Assembly (NCBI GenBank): GCA_965658445.1
Contig: CBFHSF010000006.1
Location: 91,232-155,231, forward strand
Direction: 5' to 3'
Source: CBFHSF01 sp965658445
Lineage (GTDB): Bacteria > Bacteroidota > Bacteroidia > Flavobacteriales > Schleiferiaceae
Length of the DNA: 64,000 nt
Of this stretch, positions 27,546 through 36,814 are shown in pieces. The notes beneath the pieces were generated by a model. The model was not told the DNA's origin, searched no databases, and was given only the letters and a program-made list of their open reading frames with translations. Made by a program: the position numbers and the translations under genes. Every line of letters starts with the position of its first letter. Position 1 is the stretch's first letter.

Positions 27546-28460
27546 ATGAAGCAGTCACAAAATTCACTAATACTCATTCGCCCCAAGGCTTTTGGATTTA
27601 ATTCAGAAACGGCAGCCTCTAACGGTTTCCAAAGGGAATCTGATCTGTCTAAAGAGGAAATCCACGCCGTGGCATTGAAGGAATTTGACAGACTGGTGGT
27701 TACGCTAAATAACCACGACATCTTTACCACCGTTTTGGAAGATTCCGACACTCCAGAAAAACCGGATGCGGTTTTCCCCAATAATTGGCTCGTTACCATG
27801 CCTGGTGGTAGAGTCTATTTGTTTCCTATGATGGCTGTAAACCGAAGAGCTGAAGTTCGCATGGAATTGATTGAGGAATTGGCCCGAGACTTTGAGGTAG
27901 AAGACATTATAGACGCTTCGGCGAAAGCCACAGAGAACGAATTTTTAGAAGGAACCGGAAGCATGGTTTTTGATCACGCCAACCAATGGATTTACGCTTG
28001 TAAATCAGAGAGAACTCATGAAGGACTCCTGCGAGAATTTGCTGAAAACATAGGATACAAAGTGCACCTATTTGATTCTGTAGATTCCAACGGAAAACCC
28101 ATCTACCACACCAATGTGATGATGGCACAAGGCACGGGATACGTTTTGTTTTGTGGAGAAAGCCTCAAGGACAATCCAAGAGCCACCGTGGATTTGTTAT
28201 TTGAAAACAACGAAACGGTCGTGGATCTCACCTATGATCAAATTGAAAAATTTGCTGGTAATGCCCTGGAAGTAACTAGCGTTCATGGCAAGCGATTTTT
28301 ACTGATATCTCAAACGGCATACAACTCACTAGAAGCCGCGCAGAAGAGTCAAATTTCTGTTCACGCAGAAATGATTCCCATAGACATTCCCACCATAGAA
28401 AGAGTGAGTGGCGGAAGTGTGCGCTGCATGTTGGCAGAGAATTGGCTCACTCCAAAGTAA
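27546..28460 (+). CDS. ctlX: CtlX-like citrulline hydrolase / amidinotransferase-fold protein
   Basis: 304 residues from the ATG at 27546, which lies just after the signal-peptidase stop. The guanidine-modifying-enzyme fold is shown by PDAVFPNNW at 73-81, EFLEGTGSMVFD around 132-143, His188 in IYHTNVMM and the C-terminal Cys294 in SGGSVRCM, the expected nucleophile. Proteins of this type (arginine-deiminase-related, CtlX) act on citrulline or related guanidino/ureido compounds. A GNAT gene follows after 6 bases, so the two are likely co-transcribed. The exact substrate is not readable from the sequence. Confidence 0.82.
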   Translation: MKQSQNSLILIRPKAFGFNSETAASNGFQRESDLSKEEIHAVALKEFDRLVVTLNNHDIFTTVLEDSDTPEKPDAVFPNNWLVTMPGGRVYLFPMMAVNRRAEVRMELIEELARDFEVEDIIDASAKATENEFLEGTGSMVFDHANQWIYACKSERTHEGLLREFAENIGYKVHLFDSVDSNGKPIYHTNVMMAQGTGYVLFCGESLKDNPRATVDLLFENNETVVDLTYDQIEKFAGNALEVTSVHGKRFLLISQTAYNSLEAAQKSQISVHAEMIPIDIPTIERVSGGSVRCMLAENWLTPK

Positions 28461-28466
28461 TCGCTG

Positions 28467-28928
28467 ATGGTGGATTCCATTGAAATCAAAGTAGTGGATG
28501 AAAACAATTCCGATTTCCCTGAATTGGTCAAAATGCTAGATGCCGAACTGGCCGTAATTGATGGCGATGACCATGATTTTTACCACAGCTTTAACGGCAT
28601 AGAAAATCTCAAAAACCGAATCGTCGCCTATTCTCAAAACCGTGCAATAGCCATTGGGGCCTTTGCCGAAAAGCCACAGCTCAAGGGGGTTGAAATCAAG
28701 AGAATGTACTGTCTTCCTGAGTATAGAGGACGTGGGTTGGGAACAAAAGTTCTCTTGGCGTTAGAGCAGTTGGCCCGTGAAAAGGGATTTTCAAAAACTC
28801 TTTTGGAAACCGGAAAGCGCCAGGAAGATGCCGTGGCTCTCTACACAAAAAACGGGTACCAAATCATTCCCAATTACCCACCCTATGAAGGCGTGGAAAA
28901 CTCAGTGTGCTTCTCCAAGGCGCTTTAA
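28467..28928 (+). CDS. GNAT-family N-acetyltransferase
   Basis: 153 residues with the GNAT acetyl-CoA loop in YRGRGLGTKVLLALEQLA (R/Q-x-x-G-x-G/A type) preceded by EIKRMYCLPE, and a C-terminal ALYTKNGYQIIPNY segment. These enzymes transfer acetyl from acetyl-CoA to an amine; the acceptor is unknown. It starts 6 bases after the CtlX-like gene, suggesting a functional or at least transcriptional link. Confidence 0.88.
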   Translation: MVDSIEIKVVDENNSDFPELVKMLDAELAVIDGDDHDFYHSFNGIENLKNRIVAYSQNRAIAIGAFAEKPQLKGVEIKRMYCLPEYRGRGLGTKVLLALEQLAREKGFSKTLLETGKRQEDAVALYTKNGYQIIPNYPPYEGVENSVCFSKAL

Positions 28929-29072
28929 ATCACTGAGAAAGGGCTTTCACAATTCTTCCAACCGCTTATTTCTCAGGTTGATAACAATTCACTACCTTAG
29001 GGAGAACGCAAAAAAACAAGACTAAAAGTCAAGACTTAAAACCAAGTTCAAAAAAACAAAAACTACTACGCT

Positions 29073-30035
29073 ATGAAAGCCACGTTTCTCCTCATCGTGG
29101 GTTTTCTGGGAATTACCTCATGGGTAACTACACCCTCTTCCCATTCAGAAGACCTGCTGACCTCATCCCAAATCAAAACCTCTGAGAATTTCAAAAAAAC
29201 CAAAAAGGGATTTCTCGTTGACCCCAACAGAGATCCTGTAATTGGAAAAACCTATCACGTTTACAGTGGAGAAGAGCATCAATACTCTGGAGTCACCGAC
29301 GTTGAAGGTGGTTTTGAAATTCGTGTAGACAAGGGAGATTTCCGATTTATTTTTGAACTCTGGGGCGAACGCTTTCACGGTATGGACGTGACCCTTCCCA
29401 AAGAATTGAACGCATTGGATTCCATTCATCTCAAATGGGATGAAGTAAGAGACCCTCAACCTACACTTGCCGAAAAGCCCATGATCTACCTCTACCCTGA
29501 GGCAGAAACGGAGGTAACGGTAACACTCTCTACTCCCATGACCTTTTCTTATCCCGAATACAATGGAGGATGGAGTGTAACCGCAATGCCCAACGGAAAC
29601 CTTCACACAGAAGACAGAGATTACTACGGTTTGTTTTGGGAAGGCCCACTAAACCCTCCAGCTGAAATTTCTGAAGGTGCCGTTGTGCCGGGAAATGCAA
29701 CGGGTATGTATCTCGAAAACGCCCTCAGACAACTGGGTTACACGGATTGGGAAGCCAATGAGTTTATCGTGTATTGGTTGCCCAAGATGCACATGTATGA
29801 ATACAATTTTATCTACTTCTCTGTTGAAGAATACCAAAATCAGGTTCCCATTGAGGTCAATCCCATCCCCGATTCTCAAATAAGAACCTTGATGTACTTC
29901 AAACCACTTTCTGCCCCCATGCCCATCAAAAGGCAAGATCTTTCTTTGCTAAGAGTCAAGAGAACGGGTTTTACTCTGGTAGAATGGGGTGGCTCACAGC
30001 TACCTTCGCAGACTAAAATCAAGTGGAATAAGTAG
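29073..30035 (+). CDS. Secreted protein with KPMIYLYP motif, function unknown
   Basis: 320 residues with a signal peptide (about 1-20). Residues 50-125 look like a carboxypeptidase-regulatory (Ig-like) domain: TYHVYSG, GVTDVEGGFEIRV. This is followed by EKPMIYLYPEAETEVTVTL at 134-152, the hallmark of a widespread but uncharacterised secreted family. WSVTAMPNG and YGLFWEG follow, then TGMYLENALRQLGYTDWEANEFIVYWLP. It probably works at the cell surface or outside. No operon partner is evident. Confidence 0.7.
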   Translation: MKATFLLIVGFLGITSWVTTPSSHSEDLLTSSQIKTSENFKKTKKGFLVDPNRDPVIGKTYHVYSGEEHQYSGVTDVEGGFEIRVDKGDFRFIFELWGERFHGMDVTLPKELNALDSIHLKWDEVRDPQPTLAEKPMIYLYPEAETEVTVTLSTPMTFSYPEYNGGWSVTAMPNGNLHTEDRDYYGLFWEGPLNPPAEISEGAVVPGNATGMYLENALRQLGYTDWEANEFIVYWLPKMHMYEYNFIYFSVEEYQNQVPIEVNPIPDSQIRTLMYFKPLSAPMPIKRQDLSLLRVKRTGFTLVEWGGSQLPSQTKIKWNK

Positions 30036-30147
30036 AGCGTCTCGTTACTGATTTCACACGCTGGGTTAATTACACCATTTATTGGTCTAATTGTCCAATA
30101 GAAGGTTTGCAACGGTCGGTTCCTTTGTAGTATAAAATTATACAACT

Positions 30148-31104
30148 ATGGAAATCGATAGAAACATCACAGCAAAACAAACCGTACTCATTACAGGAGT
30201 CAATGGAGGCCTTGGTTTGGAAACGGCAAAAATTCTAGCTCAAAAGGGATTTAAGAGAATTATTATGGGAGCGCGTACCCTAGAAAAAGCAAAGGGCGCT
30301 GCCTCACAACTCAAGGTGAGTTTGGGAACCGAAATCATTCCGTTGGGCGGCATGGACATGAACCAGCCCGAAAGCATGTACCAGAACTTAGACCACTTGC
30401 CAAAGGAGGTAACTATTGATATCGTCTTCCTACAATCAGGAGGTGTGTTTTTTACCGAGAACTACCAATACCTTCAGTACAAGGGCAAGCGATACGAGAA
30501 AACCATTTTCCAGAATGCCTTTGGTGGATACCTACTCTACGCTCATCTCAATAAAACGGGACGTCTTACTTCGAAGGCAAGAATCGTATTTGCCGGTGGC
30601 GAAGGAGCGCGGGGTATCAAGGGACTTATCGAAAAGCCAGATTTTAAATCTGCGGATGATTTCTCCCATTACATTCACGGCGTTGGAGAATTGCCAAAAT
30701 ACAACCCCATGAATGCCATTGGAGTCTCTAAACTCGTAAGTGCCCAAATGGTAGATTATCTATCACACCACCAATCTCAGCACAATTTTGTGTGGTTCTC
30801 TCCTGGACTTACCTCGGGAACGAATGGATTGGCAGCCTTGCCTCCTCTCAAGAGATGGCTTATGGAAAAAGTGGCCTTTGGAATGAAGAATGTCCTGGGC
30901 TTAGCACAATCACCCAGTAAAGGCGCCAGAAAATATGCCGATGCCCTAATGGGGAAAGTGGGCCAAAACGGAAGTGTTCTAGGTGCTCCTGAAGGAAAGG
31001 CCTTGGGACAAATCACAGATCAAAAGAGAATGAAGGATCAAATTACGCGCAGTGATCTGCAAAGTGTACCCATGGAATTGCTCTTGGAATTACACGCCGC
31101 GTAA
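30148..31104 (+). CDS. Short-chain dehydrogenase/reductase-like protein
   Basis: 318 residues. The NAD(P)-binding TGVNGGLG loop lies at 16-23, followed by the usual beta-alpha units. A serine is present near the expected place (RIVFAGGEGARG region), but the canonical YxxxK motif is not clear; the nearest match is NPMNAIGVSK, so catalysis may differ. It begins a same-strand run of oxidoreductase and SRPBCC genes (30.1-33.8 kb) ending at an AraC-family gene. Confidence 0.75.
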   Translation: MEIDRNITAKQTVLITGVNGGLGLETAKILAQKGFKRIIMGARTLEKAKGAASQLKVSLGTEIIPLGGMDMNQPESMYQNLDHLPKEVTIDIVFLQSGGVFFTENYQYLQYKGKRYEKTIFQNAFGGYLLYAHLNKTGRLTSKARIVFAGGEGARGIKGLIEKPDFKSADDFSHYIHGVGELPKYNPMNAIGVSKLVSAQMVDYLSHHQSQHNFVWFSPGLTSGTNGLAALPPLKRWLMEKVAFGMKNVLGLAQSPSKGARKYADALMGKVGQNGSVLGAPEGKALGQITDQKRMKDQITRSDLQSVPMELLLELHAA

Positions 31105-31184
31105 TTTTTAAACATGTGGAAATCTATGGGAAATCACACCATTGGATTGTGTACATTTAGGGTACTATAATCCAAACGCAGTAG

Positions 31185-32150
31185 ATGAAAGCTTCTCTAT
31201 ATGAACGCTACGGTGGCCCCGAAGTATTGAGCCTCGGAGAAACCCCCTCTCCAAAGCCCAAGGACCGAGAAATTTTAATAAAAGTTATGGCGGCCACGGT
31301 CAATAGATCAGATTGCGCCATGCTCACTGGGAAGCCTGCCATTATGCGGGCTTCTGTGGGTTTAACAAAACCCAAAAACCCTATTTTGGGAACCGACCTC
31401 GCCGGACAAATTGTTGCAGTGGGTAGCGAGGTATCCCGTTTTAAAGTAGGGGACAGAGTGTTTGGCTTTGATGATGGAGGCCTGAGCTCTCATGCACAAT
31501 ACACAGTGATTTCCGAAAAAAACGCCTTGGGAATTGTCCCTGAGAATATTGATTACAAAGAGGCTGCTGCCTCCATAGAAGGAAGTCATTACGCGTTGAA
31601 TTTTCTCAACAAAGTGGAAGTCAATGCGGGAGATGAAATTTTGATCAACGGCGCCAGCGGTGCCATTGGGTCGGCTCTCTTGCAATGGTGCAAAATTCTA
31701 GGCGCAAAGGTAACCGCGGTTACGGAGACAGACTACGTGGATGCCATTGCGGCCCTTGGTGCAGACGTGGTGATAGACTACACCCAAGAGGATTTTACCC
31801 AACTAGAACAGGCATTCCCTTTTGTCTTTGATGCGGTAGGTAAATCAACTTTTGGAGCGTGCAAACCCCTTCTTACCTCAAAGGGCGTGTACATATCTTC
31901 TGAGTTGGGACCGCGTTCCGAAAATCTTTGGAAATCCATGTTGGGAAGGTTTTCTAGCGGAAAGCGAGTGGCCTTTCCCTTACCTCTTAATAGACAGCAA
32001 TCCGTTGACCAGGTCGCAGAAGCTCTAAAAAAGAGAAGGTTAAGACCTTTAATAGACAGGACTTACGGATTGGACCAAACGCCTGAAGCCTTTAACTATG
32101 TACTCAAAGGTCAAAAGTTGGGCAACGTGGTTCTTGAAATCAACGCATAA
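31185..32150 (+). CDS. Zinc-independent MDR oxidoreductase (quinone oxidoreductase-like)
   Basis: 321 residues of the medium-chain dehydrogenase/reductase family. It starts MKASLYERYGGPEVLSL, has the substrate-domain segment GTDLAGQIVAVGSEVSRFKVGDRVFG, and an NADPH-binding INGASGAIGSALLQWCK loop. The structural-zinc cysteines are absent, as in quinone or enoyl reductases. It probably reduces a quinone or activated alkene with NADPH in the cytosol. The gene stands between an SDR and an SRPBCC gene on the same strand. Confidence 0.87.
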   Translation: MKASLYERYGGPEVLSLGETPSPKPKDREILIKVMAATVNRSDCAMLTGKPAIMRASVGLTKPKNPILGTDLAGQIVAVGSEVSRFKVGDRVFGFDDGGLSSHAQYTVISEKNALGIVPENIDYKEAAASIEGSHYALNFLNKVEVNAGDEILINGASGAIGSALLQWCKILGAKVTAVTETDYVDAIAALGADVVIDYTQEDFTQLEQAFPFVFDAVGKSTFGACKPLLTSKGVYISSELGPRSENLWKSMLGRFSSGKRVAFPLPLNRQQSVDQVAEALKKRRLRPLIDRTYGLDQTPEAFNYVLKGQKLGNVVLEINA

Positions 32151-32267
32151 CCCCCTTGAACGAATCCTCTTATTTTTTGAACGTTTTCTCAAAATGATTG
32201 GCTGGTAGTCCGTCTACTTTTGAAGTGTAATTAATCTTTAACTGTTTTACATTAATACACTTTAGAT

Positions 32268-32723
32268 ATGAAAATCAACAAGACCATCAGCATCAACGCT
32301 ACAGAAGAAATCGTTTGGAAGATCCTAGCCGAAGACTTTGACAAGGCGTCTCAATGGATGTCAGCCGTACCTCATTCTTACGAAATTGTAGATGGAGACA
32401 CAGCACAAAACTCACCCATGGTGGGGAGAATTTGTGAATTATCTAACAAGCCTGGAGGTGCTTTTGCAGACAAAAGAATTTCTCTCTACGACGCACAAAG
32501 CAAGGTGTTGCACGTAGAAGTCGTTCTACAAAACGCTCCTCTTCTCGTCGTAAAAAACCACTTAGAATTGTCATTGCTCAAAGAAGGGCCTTCAGAAACT
32601 CGAGTGAACTTGGCGGCAGACATCCAACTTACCACTACAGGAAAAGTTCTTTCTCCCATGCTCAAACTGGGTCTGACCAAGGCTTTTGACGATATGCTGG
32701 AGGAGCTTAAGTACTTTGTATAA
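32268..32723 (+). CDS. SRPBCC-family protein
   Basis: 151 residues: KINKTISINATEEIVWKILAEDF at the N-terminus, a mid-strand GRICELSNKPGG, and a C-terminal helix ending DDMLEELKYFV, the outline of the SRPBCC/START fold. It is about the same size and layout as the gene at 19.7 kb and is likely its paralogue. A strong terminator follows, so the SDR-MDR-SRPBCC set ends here. Confidence 0.75.
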   Translation: MKINKTISINATEEIVWKILAEDFDKASQWMSAVPHSYEIVDGDTAQNSPMVGRICELSNKPGGAFADKRISLYDAQSKVLHVEVVLQNAPLLVVKNHLELSLLKEGPSETRVNLAADIQLTTTGKVLSPMLKLGLTKAFDDMLEELKYFV

Positions 32724-32773
32724 AACGGTAAACCTCATCCACGCAAGCAGAAAAAATTAGATAAGGCTGCGGC

Positions 32774-32840
32774 GTAAGAATCCACTCAAAATAATTCTTA
32801 CTTGATTTCTAGCCCGAGGCGAATTTGCCTCGGGCTTTTT
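32774..32840 (+). terminator. Double hairpin with intrinsic terminator after SRPBCC gene
   Basis: AGCCCGAGGC (32811-32820) pairs with GCCTCGGGCT (32827-32836), a perfect 10-bp stem with a 6-base loop, followed by TTTT. A second 8-bp hairpin (GTAAGAAT/ATTCTTAC, 32774-32801) lies just before it. Confidence 0.9.
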
Positions 32841-32993
32841 CGTGGTAATACCTGAGGATCAAAGGAAAAACGCAAAAAGTGTTTTCAATTCCGCATTTTG
32901 TGTACGCATCACATTCTCAACCTTTAGACTTTTGAAGTGTTGAAAGAAATAAATCAAACCATTGTAAATCATAAACTCTAAAATGTACACATC

Positions 32994-33773
32994 ATGCAAA
33001 ACACAGCATTAATCACGGGCGCCTCTTCAGGCATAGGAAAGGAATTGGCCATCATCCACGCAGAAAACGGTGGGGACATGGTAATCGTAGCGCGTTCCGA
33101 AGACAAGCTCAAGCAGCTTAAAAAAGAAATTCAAGCCACTCACAAAGTAGAAATCGTAGTGGTTTCTATGGACTTAACACAACCTTCTGCCAGTGAGGAT
33201 TTATTCGACCTCTTGGAACAGAAAAAAATTGAAATTGACTTCTTGATCAACAATGCGGGTTTTGGTGGTCTCGGTAAATTCCATGAAAGAGAATGGAAAG
33301 CCGATCGCGCCATGATTCAGTTGAATATAGTGGCCTTAACAGAATTGACCCGAAGATTCCTGCCCGGAATGGTGGCACGCAATCGAGGAAAGATTCTCAA
33401 TGTATCTTCTACAGCCTCCCTCCTTCCCGGCCCTCTTCAGGCGGTGTATTACGCAACCAAAGCCTATGTCACCTCCTTTAGCAATGCCGTAGCAGAGGAG
33501 CTTCACGATACGAATGTCACAGTTACCGCCTTGATGCCTGGAGCCACGGAAACCGAATTTGGTGCCGTATCGGGTATGGACAAAACCGAAATGTTCAAGG
33601 CAGCGGCCTCTGCACGAAGTGTAGCTATGGACGGATATCAAGCCATGCTCAAGGGAAAACTGGACGTAATCTCAGGATTGACTTCTGTGCAAAAAGTAAT
33701 GATGGCCACCTTGCCCTTTACCCCCAAGAAGATGATTCTCTCTCAGGTGAGAAAAATGCAAGAGGTAAAGTAA
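32994..33773 (+). CDS. Classical SDR-family dehydrogenase
   Basis: 259 residues with every classical SDR element: TGASSGIG at 8-15, NNAG at 86-89, Ser139 in NVSSTAS, and the catalytic Tyr152/Lys156 in VYYATKAY. The C-terminal part (PGATETEF) and overall length fit the DltE/YqjQ-type oxidoreductases. It reduces or oxidises an alcohol/ketone with NAD(P)(H); the substrate is unknown. It has its own transcription unit, bounded by terminators, next to the broken AraC gene. Confidence 0.9.
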   Translation: MQNTALITGASSGIGKELAIIHAENGGDMVIVARSEDKLKQLKKEIQATHKVEIVVVSMDLTQPSASEDLFDLLEQKKIEIDFLINNAGFGGLGKFHEREWKADRAMIQLNIVALTELTRRFLPGMVARNRGKILNVSSTASLLPGPLQAVYYATKAYVTSFSNAVAEELHDTNVTVTALMPGATETEFGAVSGMDKTEMFKAAASARSVAMDGYQAMLKGKLDVISGLTSVQKVMMATLPFTPKKMILSQVRKMQEVK

Positions 33774-33808
33774 ATGAATCGTTCGCGTAAGTTTGTACAT
33801 TGGATATC

Positions 33809-33843
33809 ACTAAAGAAGACCTTCTTGGAAGGTCTTCTTTAGT
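33809..33843 (+). terminator. Perfect long hairpin between SDR and AraC genes
   Basis: ACTAAAGAAGACCTTC (33809-33824) pairs without mismatch with GAAGGTCTTCTTTAGT (33828-33843) around a TTG loop. There is no T tail on the plus strand. A promoter-like TAAGTTTG (33788-33795) precedes it, so it may instead form the leader of the AraC transcript. Confidence 0.6.
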
Positions 33844-33892
33844 ATACCAGTTAATCTCGCTTCTTACAAAACCACTCGCAAACGAACGCTCT

Positions 33893-34750
33893 GTGTCCGA
33901 CCACAATCCCATCAATCGCCTCTTTCAATTTGAAGTCTTTGGCAAGACCAGTCTAGGGAAAATCAATTTTACTCCTCCCTTTAAGGTCAACACCAACATG
34001 GAGGACGAGGCCCGATTTGTGCACGTGATAATGCGGACGACCAGACTCTACTATCCAAACGGACACATGGAGTTTTCTGCGGGAGATAGCTTTATAATGA
34101 AGAAGGAGATTTTTGTGAGTAACTGGGTGGAAAACGAGGACGGCTCGGCCAACGAGGCCATTGTCTTTCAGATTTATCCGGAAGTTCTCAGAGAAATCTA
34201 TAAAGGCATTTTGCCCAAGGCGCTTACTCCATCTTTGAAACCCCATAAGACGGCGGTTCAAAAAATCGAGTCTTCGGTATTGCTCACTGAGTATTTCAAA
34301 AACCTCAAGACCTACTTTGATTGCACCAATCTCATTGACGAGGAATTGATTTCCATAAATATTGTGGAACTCATCAAGATTTTGATTTCCACCGATCCTA
34401 CAGGAGATGTTCAGGCCATGCTCAAAAGCTTGTTTGCCCCGCAGGAATACGAATTGGCAGAAATTGTCAACGCACATTTGTACGACGATTTAAAAATCGA
34501 AGACTTGGCCTATATGTCCGGATTGAGCCTTTCCTCGTTTAAGAGAAAATTTGCTTCCATTTACCAGACCAGCCCTGCGCAGTAAATCAAAAACAAGCGT
34601 TTGGAAAAGGCAGAGAAGCTCCTGAAACAGCCAGAACTCCGGATTTCTGAAATTGCCTATGACCTAGGGTTTAATTACCCGCACTACTTCTGCAGACTGT
34701 TCAAAGCCAAAACGGGAGTTTCGCCACAAGGCTACCGAAATTTGAATTGA
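33893..34750 (+). pseudogene. AraC-family regulator cut by an in-frame TAA
   Basis: The likely start is GTG at 33893, because an upstream start at 33800 would run through the hairpin. The frame encodes a cupin-like N-domain (RLYYPNGHMEFSAGDS), a helical linker and the first HTH (IEDLAYMSGLSLSSFKRKF). TAA follows at 34583-34585 and the same frame continues: IKNKRLEKAEKLL, the second HTH (ISEIAYDLGFNYPHYFCRLFK) and TGA at 34750. A Tyr codon is expected at the stop (SPAQYIKNKRL), one base away from TAA. Without readthrough the protein loses half of its DNA-binding domain. Confidence 0.8.
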
Positions 34751-34819
34751 TAGCCTCTTTTCAACTCTTTACTTTTTGGGTTTTGTTCTCAGATTAGTAT
34801 TCCTACCCAAAAGGAGCCG

Positions 34820-34827
34820 TATCTTTG
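34820..34827 (+). promoter_or_regulatory. -7 element of the rlmF promoter
   Basis: TATCTTTG matches TAnnTTTG. No clear TTTG lies at the ideal -33 distance. Transcription would begin near 34834, leaving a leader of about 48 bases before the rlmF ATG at 34882. Confidence 0.45.
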
Positions 34828-34881
34828 TGTCATGATTCGCGGTCTTTTGACCGACACAACCCGTCCATTAAAAAACAAAGT

Positions 34882-35826
34882 ATGGCGTCACCAAAAAAAG
34901 AAAGGCCGCAAATAAAATCTGCGCTGCATCCCAAAAACCCCTTCAATAGACGCTATGACTTTGAGAAATTGACGGCCTCTTTTCCCGATCTCAAACCCTT
35001 TGTTAGAAAGAACGACTACGGGGATTTATCCATTGATTTCTTTGACCCCAAAGCCGTACTGACGCTCAACAAGGCGCTTCTCAAATACTACTATCAAATC
35101 AATAGATACCATTTGCCCGTCAATTATTTGGCGCCGCCCATCCCGGGCAGGGCAGATTATTTGTTTTATGCAAATGACCTATTGGCCTCAGATAACAACT
35201 CAACGAAACACCCCGTGAGATGTTTGGACGTAGGTGTAGGGGCTAATTGCATTTATCCCATTATTGGCTCGCGAACTTTTGGTTGGAGCTTTGTTGGCTC
35301 GGACATTGACGGGACTTCCATTAAAAACGCCCAAAAAATCGTCAAGGACAACGACGGCTTGTTTACCAAGATTGACATCCGATTTCAGAAAAACAAAAGA
35401 GAAATATTCAACGGCGTAGTCAAGCGTGGAGAAAAATTTGATTTGAGCTTGTGCAACCCTCCCTTTCACTCTTCGGCGGCACAGGCCACACAGAGCGGTA
35501 CGCAGAAATATCAAAACCTCAAGAAGTCTCGCAGGGTAAAGCCCGTTTCTAATTTTGGTGGCCAGGCCAATGAACTTTGGACCTATGGCGGAGAAGAACG
35601 CTTTATTGCTCAAATGGTATCGGAATCCAAATCCTACGGTTCGCAAATCCGTTGGTTTACTTGCTTACTGTCCAAGTCAAAACACATCAATAGAGCGGTC
35701 AAAGCCATTGAGGAAAGCGGTGCGGCAGAGCACCGATTGATTGAAATGAGCCAGGGCAATAAGTCCTCTCGATTCCTAGCTTGGACATTTCTCTCTGAAA
35801 GGGAAAGGTCTGAGTGGAAATCCTAA
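34882..35826 (+). CDS. rlmF: 23S rRNA (adenine-1618-N6)-methyltransferase
   Basis: 314 residues from the ATG at 34882, the start that gives the normal basic N-terminus (MASPKKERP). RlmF methylates A1618 of 23S rRNA using S-adenosylmethionine. The SAM-binding LDVGVGANCIYP (115-126), the acidic FVGSDID that follows, and the adenine-N6 catalytic NPPF at 192-195 are all present. Also typical are KSALHPKNPFNRRYDF near the start and ELWTYGGEERFI. Length matches the family. It has its own promoter-like element and no operon partner. Confidence 0.93.
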   Translation: MASPKKERPQIKSALHPKNPFNRRYDFEKLTASFPDLKPFVRKNDYGDLSIDFFDPKAVLTLNKALLKYYYQINRYHLPVNYLAPPIPGRADYLFYANDLLASDNNSTKHPVRCLDVGVGANCIYPIIGSRTFGWSFVGSDIDGTSIKNAQKIVKDNDGLFTKIDIRFQKNKREIFNGVVKRGEKFDLSLCNPPFHSSAAQATQSGTQKYQNLKKSRRVKPVSNFGGQANELWTYGGEERFIAQMVSESKSYGSQIRWFTCLLSKSKHINRAVKAIEESGAAEHRLIEMSQGNKSSRFLAWTFLSERERSEWKS

Positions 35827-35978
35827 GCAATCCAAAATCGAGATTCATTCTACGGTTAGGATTCTGTAAATTGCCATTGGATAATTTAATCCCCAATAGA
35901 ACTATAGAATACCCCACCCTGTATTCTGCTCACTACTAAGCCAAGTCGCAGAGGTTGACGCCTTTGTGCACCCATTTT

Positions 35979-36725
35979 ATGAATGTATCGCCCGCGATAT
36001 TTTACCCTACTCAGGAGCCCGCGTTGGAACCGGCGCTACTGAAGCGCTCCCTTATGGAGTTTATGGGTAGAGACCCTTATTACAAAGAAAAATTCCTTCA
36101 ATCCCAGTATGATTACGGTTTTGATGGATACTCCTATTTGGGGCAAGAAGACAGCCTCAATCAATACCCAGAGGATCAACTCTTTTCCTTTGTGCTTTCT
36201 ACGGAAACACCTCAACACCAGTTCCCAACAGAATTTCACAGATACCTCCAAGAGGAATTCCCCGTGGTTTTGGAAAAGGTCAAGGCCATTGAATTGGAAA
36301 TTTTAAAACAGCACTTCACCGACAAGGAAATTGAATTCTACAAGAATCACATTACCCATATGATTTCTTGTAACTACTACCCCGCTGGATTTACGGGAGA
36401 AAAGCGATTGACGGCGCATCCCGATGCCAGCTTGCTTTCGGTGTTTCCGTACGGTAACCCCAAGGGACTTATGACAGAGTCTGAAGGCAAGCCTTTCTCC
36501 TTGGACGAATCCCTTCCAACACATAATACCACCTTTGCCTTTTCTGGTTACCTATCTGAATTTTTGACTCAAGGGCGTATTAAGGCGTTCAACCATTGGG
36601 TGGATTCTGCAAACCCAGAAGACGAGAGATTTTCCTTTGCTATATTTTCCATTCCCAAACGTGAAGCAAAAGGCAATTGGGGTCATGCAAATTCGTATTT
36701 TCGTGCCTACCTAGAACTATTCTAG
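35979..36725 (+). CDS. 2OG-Fe(II) oxygenase, isopenicillin-N-synthase-like
   Basis: 248 residues from the ATG at 35979. The iron ligands of the double-stranded beta-helix are visible as His147 and Asp149 in LTAHPDASLLSVFP and His206 in IKAFNHWV, and the 2-oxoglutarate-binding RxS as Arg217 in ERFSFAIF. This order matches the IPNS-like group of oxygenases, which hydroxylate or oxidise small molecules. It is a stand-alone gene; the substrate is unknown. Confidence 0.82.
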   Translation: MNVSPAIFYPTQEPALEPALLKRSLMEFMGRDPYYKEKFLQSQYDYGFDGYSYLGQEDSLNQYPEDQLFSFVLSTETPQHQFPTEFHRYLQEEFPVVLEKVKAIELEILKQHFTDKEIEFYKNHITHMISCNYYPAGFTGEKRLTAHPDASLLSVFPYGNPKGLMTESEGKPFSLDESLPTHNTTFAFSGYLSEFLTQGRIKAFNHWVDSANPEDERFSFAIFSIPKREAKGNWGHANSYFRAYLELF

Positions 36726-36814
36726 CTCGTTTTTTATTAATCGTATCCATAGATTATTTCTGTGGTTTGGTATTAAAAACAAACGGATGAATCAAAAAAC
36801 GAAACCACGCCTCT

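Noticed and set aside
34832..34881. Short upstream reading frame in the rlmF leader
   Set aside because: Out of frame with rlmF, no family resemblance, and its ATG would lie at the predicted transcription start.
36726..36814. Possible riboswitch before pnuC
   Set aside because: Only about 90 bases with no convincing conserved hairpin or NAD/TPP-type element visible by eye.
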